Below, in pieces: positions 1-3,792 of a stretch of 6,535 bases of DNA. The stretch's first letter is position 1. Each line of letters begins with the position of its first letter. The DNA comes from an uncultured Verrucomicrobiota bacterium (lineage in GTDB: Bacteria; Verrucomicrobiota; Kiritimatiellia; CAIVKH01): positions 1 through 6,535 of the forward strand of contig CALBHI010000456.1 in assembly GCA_937894535.1 (NCBI GenBank), given 5' to 3'. The notes below the pieces were generated by a model that worked only from the letters and a program-made list of their open reading frames with translations, was not told the DNA's origin and did no database searches. The position numbers and the translations under genes are program-made.

Positions 1-57
1 AACGGCAAATCGCAGCGGCGGTCGCTTCGGCCGTCCGCCTGGCGATGCGTGTTCTGC
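1..57 (-). repeat. attC site of cassette 5 (R' box cut by window edge)
   Basis: On the minus strand the R'' box GCAGAAC is followed by an arm ATCGCCAG, a GC-rich apex, an arm CTGCGAT and the first three bases (GTT) of the R' box at the edge. The first arm carries an extra C relative to the second, as in the other four sites. The R'' box is complementary to the GTTCTGC at which cassette 5 begins (527-521). The arms are more diverged from the other four sites than those are from each other. Confidence 0.85.
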
Positions 58-301
58 CAGCAACCTCCACTGTTTCGATCCTAGCCATCTGCCCTCTTGT
101 GATCCAGCCAAGAAGCGTGTGTTTTTGGACCAACTGGCGTATTGAGCTTCCCGGGCACGAGACGGCATGTGCAAGTAGCATCCCGCGGAAGGTATCCTTT
201 GAGATCCCAGCCAGCACGTAATTGGCCCAAAAGGAGAATGGCGAGGAACCGGACGGCACTTTGACTGGGCCGATCTCCACACCCTGTGATCGAATGATCA
301 A
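2..301 (-). CDS. Possible cassette-5 protein, open through attC5
   Basis: This is a minus-strand frame of at least 100 codons from a TTG (M-I-I-R-S-Q-G-V-E-I), not closed inside the window. The middle part looks protein-like (for example SSPFSFWANYVLAGISKD and RQLVQKHTLLGWITRG), and by hand count its third codon positions are richer in G and C than those of the competing frame. I do not recognise it. The same frame is also protein-like upstream (about 500-345), apart from one TAA at about 345, so it may be the remnant of a longer gene. Against it: no ATG, no clear ribosome site, and it runs through attC5, where most cassette genes stop just before the site. The rival frame 81-332 (TTG start, LAILLLGQLRAGWDLKGY) stops 24 bp before attC5 and could be the real one. 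Confidence 0.3.
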   Translation of the reverse strand, partial: MIIRSQGVEIGPVKVPSGSSPFSFWANYVLAGISKDTFRGMLLAHAVSCPGSSIRQLVQKHTLLGWITRGQMARIETVEVAGRTRIARRTAEATAAAICR

Positions 302-526
302 CTGCCGACCAGCTGGATACGAATATGGACAACGAGGCGTTTAACCAGGCCGATCTCCAGACTCTTGTATTCTAAAAGAATCACAGCCGATATCCCTGAC
401 CGAAAGCGCAACAACTCTACTGCACAATGCCGGCAATCCTGAAGCCCGAATCACTACATCTCGCGTCGACCTCGAATCGGCATTGTTCGCATTGATAACC
501 GTCGGCCCTCGTTGTTGTTCGCAGAA
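3..526 (-). mobile_element. Gene cassette 5 (524 bp, gene uncertain)
   Basis: The cassette runs from the cut in attC1 (after the G at 527) to the cut in attC5 (G at 3). Its opening bases TTCTGC pair with the R'' box of its own attC. No reading frame has a good ATG and ribosome site. Two overlapping minus frames compete: one of 83 codons from a TTG at 332 to a TAG at 81, and one from a TTG at 301 that stays open through attC5. An imperfect direct repeat sharing GGCCGATCTCCA lies at 268-291 and 347-370. Confidence 0.8.
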
Positions 527-582
527 CGACCAACCGCAGGGGCGCGAGTCTTCGAGCGTCCTCCTGCCGGTATGTGTTCGAG
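521..582 (-). repeat. attC site of cassette 4
   Basis: On the minus strand the order is R'' CTCGAAC, arm ACCGGCAG, apex around GCTCGAAGACTCG, arm CTGCGGT, R' GTTCTGC. The first half is three bases longer than the second, so the extrahelical bases of the folded recombinogenic strand lie on the plus strand of this window. The R'' box matches the complement of GTTCGAG, where cassette 4 opens (932-926). Confidence 0.92.
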
Positions 583-931
583 GTTCTTTGTTCTTACTCC
601 TTTGGCTCGGATAAAGGATGGGAGTTTTCTCGCCCTCTTCACCGGCTACTCAATGCATCCACCCGACACGATGCTGTCCTCCTTGCATCGCTTGCTCGCC
701 TGCACCCAGCTTAACTACCTGGGAGGTTTTGGCGCCAGCCAAAATCGACCCGTCAGCACCAAACACGCACGTCCATGAAGATGGCCACCCATGCCCGATC
801 CGCACAGATGCCCCCAAAGCTGCCCGGTCGGATTCACTTCGCTTATACCCGCCCAGCGGCTCTTACCCATAACCTATAACGCATGACTGAAAACACTCCC
901 GCGACACCGCCGGCCTTCTTCACACCTCGAA
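527..931 (-). mobile_element. Gene cassette 4 (405 bp, no convincing gene)
   Basis: This cassette is bounded by the cuts in attC2 and attC1. In the cassette direction I find only short frames: ATG at 870 to TAG at 715 (51 residues, MGKSRWAGISEVNPTG at the start), and a 70-codon frame without ATG at 862-650 that contains GADGSILAGAKTSQVVKLG. The plus-strand frames at 512-778 and 618-872 are proline- and serine-rich and look like shadows. The cassette may be noncoding, carry a remnant, or supply a regulatory RNA or promoter; nothing in it decides this. Confidence 0.8.
715..870 (-). CDS. Short hypothetical ORF in cassette 4
   Basis: This is a 51-residue frame from an ATG, rich in Gly, Trp and basic residues (WAGISEV, QLWGHLCGSG), with no similarity I recognise. 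The ribosome site is weak: TAGG lies only two bases upstream of the ATG. The overlapping +1 frame is just as protein-like, which suggests either a frameshifted remnant or chance. It is listed because it is the longest ATG frame in the cassette direction. Confidence 0.2.
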   Translation of the reverse strand: MGKSRWAGISEVNPTGQLWGHLCGSGMGGHLHGRACLVLTGRFWLAPKPPR

Positions 932-988
932 CGACAAACCGCAGGGGCGCGGCGCTTCGCCGCGTCCCTCTGGCGGTCTATGTTCGGC
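926..988 (-). repeat. attC site of cassette 3
   Basis: On the minus strand: R'' GCCGAAC, arm ACCGCCAG, a GC-rich stem with GCGGCG-AAGC-GCCGC at its tip, arm CTGCGGT, R' GTTCGAG. The first arm reads ACCGC-C-AG-A-GGG-A-CGCGGCG against the complement of the second, giving extra C, A and A. This matches the asymmetry (bottom-strand G and T) that sets the strand used by IntI in known attC sites. Confidence 0.95.
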
Positions 989-1012
989 ATCTTCTGCCTT
1001 TTGCTTCTTTCT

Positions 1013-1423
1013 TCAATCAAAGATGTACTCGTGTGGCATTTGATCGAGATTATCACTGCCAAGATGCCAATTCGCACCGTTGCGATAATCCCAAGTAATT
1101 TCATCGCCTTCAGCGATGTCAACTATGGCAACCGTTGATGTGCCATCGTGATCGAGGGCTGAATTCGGTGTCTCCGAGTGATTGGTGAATCGGTCATCGT
1201 CACTTGACAAAATGTAGAGTCTTTTTTGAGGATCGTAATAACAATAATACAACATCTGAGCTCGGGCTGAAGGCGACAATGTTTCTAGTTTCTCGGGCGT
1301 CATAATGACGTCAAATTCAGGTTGTAACTGCCATATTCGAGTGCCCTTGGGAATAAATTGGCAAGATATAAGGCCAAGTTCGTGAATTTTGCTGGATCCC
1401 TTTTTTGCGTTTACTAAAAGCAT
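1013..1423 (-). CDS. Small SET-domain protein (predicted protein lysine methyltransferase)
   Basis: This 136-residue protein consists almost wholly of a SET domain, which transfers a methyl group from S-adenosylmethionine to lysine side chains. The N-terminal part, SSKIHELGLISCQFIPKGT (10-28), fits the SET-N segment (SKIHGxGLFA...IPKGT). The cofactor-binding motif NHSETPN is at 81-87 (family NHSCxPN), and GDEITWDY at 106-113 includes the catalytic Tyr of the family GEELTxDY motif. There is no pre-SET or cysteine-rich post-SET region and no signal peptide, so it should be cytosolic. The ATG is 7 bp after the membrane-protein stop, with only TAGG as a weak ribosome site, so translation may be coupled. 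Substrate unknown. The domain call is firm; activity is inferred. Confidence 0.9.
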   Translation of the reverse strand: MLLVNAKKGSSKIHELGLISCQFIPKGTRIWQLQPEFDVIMTPEKLETLSPSARAQMLYYCYYDPQKRLYILSSDDDRFTNHSETPNSALDHDGTSTVAIVDIAEGDEITWDYRNGANWHLGSDNLDQMPHEYIFD

Positions 1424-1430
1424 AATGCGC

Positions 1431-1775
1431 CTATGAAAAACGGGTTAATATTATGATTGAGACACATGCCAGAATCAGACCGATGATTTCCGTCGTTGTT
1501 ATTTTCTCGGAGAATGCGGTTACGCCGATAATTGCAAGCATACCGATAAGTACGATGGAGTAAATTGCACCAATTGTGGAAAGCTTGAACCACCGAAGCA
1601 CATATACCCAACCGAAAGCGGAGAGGGCATAGCCGATCATTCCGCTGTAGAAAAAGATTGATGTGAATGGATGAGGAAGTGCGCTGGCTCGCTTCAACAG
1701 GTAGTCAGAAAGAGCGCACAACGCCGCAAGGGCGATGATTGTTCCGATTTCGATAAATTTGTGTGATGCTGTCAT
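1431..1775 (-). CDS. Four-helix SMR/DMT-like membrane protein
   Basis: This 114-residue protein has four predicted membrane helices at about 8-27, 37-59, 66-88 and 93-111. The last half (FKLSTIGAIYSIVLIGMLAIIGVTAFSE, then TTTEIIGLILACVSIIIL) resembles the third and fourth helices of small multidrug resistance and other drug/metabolite transporters. The glutamate of helix 1 that couples drug and protons in EmrE-type SMR proteins is not at the expected place; the nearest acidic residue is Asp24 in LCALSDYLLK. It may therefore be a DMT-type exporter of another kind, or a half-size subunit. The ATG at 1775 lies seven bases past the attC3 R' box. The frame stays open upstream through attC3, but an ATG just after the attC and the start of helix 1 favour this start. 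Confidence 0.8.
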   Translation of the reverse strand: MTASHKFIEIGTIIALAALCALSDYLLKRASALPHPFTSIFFYSGMIGYALSAFGWVYVLRWFKLSTIGAIYSIVLIGMLAIIGVTAFSEKITTTEIIGLILACVSIIILTRFS

Positions 1776-1781
1776 ATTCTT

Positions 1782-1844
1782 GCCGAACGACCACCCGCAG
1801 AGGCGCGGCGCTTCGCCGCGTCCTTCTGGCGGGACATGTTCGAT
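1782..1844 (-). repeat. attC site of cassette 2
   Basis: On the minus strand: R'' ATCGAAC, arm CCCGCCAG, stem with GCGGCG-AAGC-GCCGC at the tip, arm CTGCGGG, R' GTTCGGC. The two arms carry a matched change (CCCGC/GCGGG in place of ACCGC/GCGGT), a compensatory substitution that supports the hairpin. It has the same three extra bases in the first arm as the other sites. Confidence 0.95.
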
Positions 1845-2233
1845 GCTGTTTTCATCTATGAGTTGTTTTCTTCCGACCACCGATCTCTGTTTTCCCAAAA
1901 TGGGCACATAGGACAGGATTCGCCTTCGGGGTAATCTTTGCCTTCTTCGTGTGGGCATCCGAGAATTCGGTCGGTTGTTACAACCATTTTGACATTATGC
2001 TGACGCATGAAGTCCGCGATCTCTTTCTGAAGTCCGGAATCTTGTCGAATGTCAATCTGTGGTGAAATCCACCGATGCAAGTCCTCGACATCTCCGCCAT
2101 CATGCTTGACGATGCCCACTACGGTTTTCGTGGCGTGCTTGTCATCAGGGCCGTAAAGGGCGAGTGTCGCGATCGGATACTTCGGCTTTGTTCCTGGGCG
2201 ATACCTTTTCATGATGTATTCTTCTGCATCGAA
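1788..2233 (-). mobile_element. Gene cassette 2 (446 bp)
   Basis: The cassette runs from the cut in attC4 to the cut in attC3. It opens with TTCGAT, complementary to its R'' box ATCGAAC. It contains one gene (1856-2212) starting 21 bp inside the cassette and ending just before attC3, the typical compact cassette layout. Confidence 0.92.
1856..2212 (-). CDS. Cassette hypothetical protein with CPH...CPMCPFW motif
   Basis: This 118-residue soluble protein belongs to no family I can name. The first two thirds look like a small alpha/beta fold (PIATLALYGPDD at 13-24, KTVVGIVKHDG at 29-39, EIADFMRQHNVKMVVTTDRI at 64-83). The C-terminal part has a dense motif, C86-P-H88, then DYPEGESC100-PMC103-PFWENRDRW, which could bind one zinc ion through Cys86, His88, Cys100 and Cys103. 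The ATG at 2212 overlaps the TGA of the frame coming through attC4 (ATGA). The ribosome site is weak (AGAAG about eight bases upstream). The start is near the cassette opening and the stop near attC3, which supports the gene call. Function unknown. Confidence 0.82.
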   Translation of the reverse strand: MKRYRPGTKPKYPIATLALYGPDDKHATKTVVGIVKHDGGDVEDLHRWISPQIDIRQDSGLQKEIADFMRQHNVKMVVTTDRILGCPHEEGKDYPEGESCPMCPFWENRDRWSEENNS

Positions 2234-2490
2234 CGTCCAACCGCAGAGGCGCGAGTCTTCGAGCGTCCTTCTGGCGGTATTTTGTTCAGCATCCCACGCT
2301 CAAGGTTTGATTTCAGTTCGTGTCTCACGGAACGCCACTCCCATTGCTGCTCATACAGCCAAAAAACGTCTGACTCGTATTCTACTCCTGGCGTCTCCAA
2401 TTCGCAAAACCGTATTTCGCAAATACCCTCCGACTTTCCCGCGAAAACCTGCCATCAATGACATGCCCAATTTTCCAGCCCGCTCTGCAT
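2209..2490 (-). pseudogene. Cassette 1 reading frame with one in-frame TGA
   Basis: From the ATG at 2490 the frame codes for MQSGLENWACH, meets TGA at 2457-2455, then stays open for 81 more codons (WQVFAGKSEGICEIRFCELE..., ESDVFWLYEQQWEWRSV, HELKSNLERGMLN) through attC4 to a TGA that overlaps the next gene's ATG. The part before attC4 looks like a real acidic, aromatic-rich protein. Possible readings are a nonsense-disrupted cassette gene, a shorter protein starting at the TTG at 2400, or chance. I do not recognise the family. A weak AGAGG lies upstream of the ATG. Stop codon reassignment is unlikely because the WYL gene here ends in TGA. Confidence 0.35.
2228..2290 (-). repeat. attC site of cassette 1
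   Basis: On the minus strand: R'' GCTGAAC, arm ACCGCCAG, apex around GCTCGAAGACTCG, arm CTGCGGT, R' GTTCGAT. The apex is nearly the same as that of attC1 and differs from that of attC2 and attC3, so the array holds two attC subfamilies. The R'' box is complementary to GTTCAGC at 2517-2511, which marks attI. Confidence 0.94.
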
Positions 2491-2516
2491 TTCGCCCGTG
2501 ACCTCTTAATGCTGAA
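2234..2516 (-). mobile_element. Gene cassette 1, at attI (283 bp)
   Basis: This is the attI-proximal cassette, presumably the most recently inserted because new cassettes enter at attI. It opens with TTCAGC, complementary to its own attC R'' box. Apart from the broken frame at 2209-2490 and a 34-codon frame starting in the overlapping TGATG, I see no gene. Confidence 0.88.
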
Positions 2517-2530
2517 CATGTTTATTAGGC
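2511..2530 (-). other. attI: attI insertion site
   Basis: On the minus strand the core reads CCTAATAAAC-AT-GTTCAGC. The R box GTTCAGC is cut after its G at 2517, and the six bases that follow belong to cassette 1, as shown by their complement in the attC4 R'' box. The L box resembles that of attI1 (CCTAAAAC, then a short spacer and GTTAGGC). It lies about 1.3 kb beyond the 3' end of intI, unlike class 1 integrons, where attI lies just upstream of the intI start. The stop codon of the leader ORF falls inside the L box. Confidence 0.75.
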
Positions 2531-2653
2531 AACGGGTTTCGGGGGGTTTAGGGGGCGGATTGTTCGCTTATAACAGGTAATTGTTGCTTTATACATGGAC
2601 ACGGGGTGGTGGTTACTCCTGTCCGGTATGGTTGGGTCGCTGATGAACGCCAT
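2525..2653 (-). CDS. 42-residue leader ORF ending in attI
   Basis: The start ATG has a consensus ribosome site, AGGAGG at 2666-2661 with a seven-base spacer, the strongest in the window. The product (MAFISDPTIPDRSNHHPVSMY, then a basic tail ending RPLNPPKPVA) has no similarity I know. It ends at TAATAA in the attI L box, eight bases before the cassette cut. In class 1 integrons ORF-11 at attI1 aids translation of the first cassette gene when that gene has a poor ribosome site; the same role is plausible here, since the cassette genes have weak sites. The strong start argues for real translation, but the length leaves room for chance. Confidence 0.5.
   Translation of the reverse strand: MAFISDPTIPDRSNHHPVSMYKATITCYKRTIRPLNPPKPVA
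2531..2558 (+). repeat. G-rich tract beside attI
   Basis: The plus strand has runs of 3, 6 and 5 G separated by TTTC and TTTA, followed by CGG, giving a C-rich minus strand that codes the Pro-rich end of the leader ORF. It could form a G-quadruplex if the six-G run is shared between two tracts. It ends a few bases from the attI core. Confidence 0.4.
2567..2595 (-). promoter_or_regulatory. Candidate cassette promoter (Pc)
   Basis: On the minus strand, TGTTATAAG at 2575-2567 fits an extended -10 element (TG-n-TATAAt). The -35 at a 17-base spacing (TGTATA) is poor. Transcription would start about 45 bp before attI and run into the cassettes. Another TATAAA lies about 20 bp upstream. The cassettes could equally be transcribed from the intI promoter, since all genes point the same way. 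Confidence 0.3.
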
Positions 2654-2786
2654 ATCCCTGCCTCCTGCGGTAATTATGGGCGGGCAGACGGTTGCTGGCA
2701 AACCGAAAAGGGAGGAAAGTCCTGCGATGGGCAGAGGGGTGCGGACCCGGACTGGTGTTCGGGTGGCGAATACGATGGGCAGTCGT

Positions 2787-3788
2787 TTAGGCGGAACTTA
2801 AGCGGGGCCGTAGGAATTGGGGATCCGGAAGGAATGGACGGATGAACCGGCCTAGGAATGACCACCCCGCCTTGGATTGCCCAAGTTCAGGGGTGTCCGA
2901 TTGCTGCTGCACATCCAGGTAGCGGGCGGTGGTGGCGAGGAACCGGTGATCGAGGTTGACCTGCAGGGCACGGATAGTGCCGCCATCCTCCAGAAAGTGC
3001 ACGGCGTAACTGTTGCGAAGCGTAACCGGAAGCACCACCGACGACATACCGGCCTTTCGAGCCATGTTCCTTACCAGCAACTGGATACGACGGCCGCTGA
3101 TCGCTGGGCGACCGGGCTTGGGTGCCATGACCGCCTGCCCGGGCTGATAGCCCCCCACCCCCGCCTTGAGCAACGCGACGAGGTCGGTCGGCATGGGCAA
3201 ATACCGGTCCGGCCGCCCCCACCGGGAGGGCACCCGCACGGTCCGGGCCTCGAGGTTGATATCGCCCCACGTTAACCGGCGGAGCTCGCCGGTTTTGAGT
3301 CCGCATCCGTAGAGCAATCCGACCAGGATACGATCGCGCGGACTCCCGGCAGCATCCCAAATCCGGCGCACGTCGTCGCGGGTCAGGTGCTCCGGCAAGG
3401 GGCGCTTGCGGCGGGGCCCGCGCTGTGCGACCAGGGCGCGCAGGCCGCCCAACTTGTCGAACACCGTCCGCAACACTGAAAGGTTCATCGCCGTCCAATG
3501 CCAGGAAACCCGGTCGCGCGGCAACGTGGCCAGATAGGCATGCAAATCGGCGGAAACGACCTCGCGGGGCGGCTTGCCGACATGACAGGAAAAGGCCCGC
3601 AACACCTGTCGGTAAAAGAGGATGGAAGCCTGCGTGTAACCATGCTTGAAAAGCACCCAGTTTACTTGCAACCAGAAGGCAGGCCAGGTCGAATAATCGA
3701 GCGACACCTTTCGCACCGGATGGACCACCGGACGAACCGGAGTCCGGGCGCGCAGGCGTTTACTGATCCATGTTGCTGCTGTTTCCAC
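2787..3788 (-). CDS. Degenerate tyrosine recombinase, coupled to intI
   Basis: This 333-residue protein has the two-domain layout of tyrosine recombinases. A SAM-like core-binding domain is at about 33-120 (KHGYTQASILFYRQVLRAF) and a catalytic domain at about 130-295 (LTRDDVRRIWDAA, LVGLLYGCGLKTGELRRLTWGDI). The catalytic set is altered. Arg I of G-x-G-x-R is Lys165 (GCGLK), the beta-hairpin Lys region reads RWGRPDR, and the first His of HxxR is Val255 (VTLR, Arg258 kept). His281 (LDH) and the Tyr290 nucleophile (TTARYLDV) remain. It starts at GTG four bases after the intI stop. GGAG inside the last intI codons gives a seven-base spacing, so the two genes are probably translationally coupled. 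It lacks the IntI-specific insertion. Likely a DNA-binding partner or accessory factor, or a recombinase of reduced activity; loss of activity is inferred. Confidence 0.85.
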   Translation of the reverse strand: METAATWISKRLRARTPVRPVVHPVRKVSLDYSTWPAFWLQVNWVLFKHGYTQASILFYRQVLRAFSCHVGKPPREVVSADLHAYLATLPRDRVSWHWTAMNLSVLRTVFDKLGGLRALVAQRGPRRKRPLPEHLTRDDVRRIWDAAGSPRDRILVGLLYGCGLKTGELRRLTWGDINLEARTVRVPSRWGRPDRYLPMPTDLVALLKAGVGGYQPGQAVMAPKPGRPAISGRRIQLLVRNMARKAGMSSVVLPVTLRNSYAVHFLEDGGTIRALQVNLDHRFLATTARYLDVQQQSDTPELGQSKAGWSFLGRFIRPFLPDPQFLRPRLSSA

Positions 3789-3792
3789 CGCG

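Larger units (their letters stand above)
932..1787 (-). mobile_element. Gene cassette 3 (856 bp, two genes)
   Basis: This cassette runs from the cut in attC3 to the cut in attC2 and opens with TTCGGC, complementary to its own R'' GCCGAAC. It carries a membrane-protein gene (1431-1775) followed 7 bp later by a SET-domain gene (1013-1423). Most cassettes carry one gene, so a two-gene cassette is unusual. No attC-like sequence lies between the two genes. Confidence 0.9.

Noticed and set aside
868..882. GTTAT repeats (GCGTTATAGGTTATGGG on the minus strand) near the start of cassette 4, considered as a further attC R' box.
   Set aside because: No paired R'' box or hairpin arms lie at the right distance, and the core of this array is GTTC.
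1414..1611. A minus-strand ORF of 65 codons in the membrane-protein gene.
   Set aside because: It is a different frame of the 1431-1775 gene, with no domain and no independent start signal.
521..2290. Repeated ~62-bp units first considered as a CRISPR array or REP elements.
   Set aside because: Spacing is 340-800 bp, not uniform, and units end in complementary seven-base boxes with the G/TT rule and arm asymmetry of attC sites.
2711..2726. GGAGGAAAGTCC on the plus strand resembles the conserved GAGGAAAGTCC of bacterial RNase P RNA.
   Set aside because: None of the other conserved RNase P RNA segments follow, and the recombinase gene begins within 75 bases, so the match is taken as chance.
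2595..2845. Two overlapping plus-strand ORFs (2595-2801 and 2606-2845).
   Set aside because: They run against the leader and the 3' end of the recombinase gene, have no clear ribosome site, and their low-complexity Gly/Arg-rich products look like shadows.
2887..3498. A 203-codon minus-strand ORF in another frame of the second recombinase.
   Set aside because: It is a Gly/Ala/Arg-rich shadow frame; the overlapping frame carries recognisable recombinase domains.
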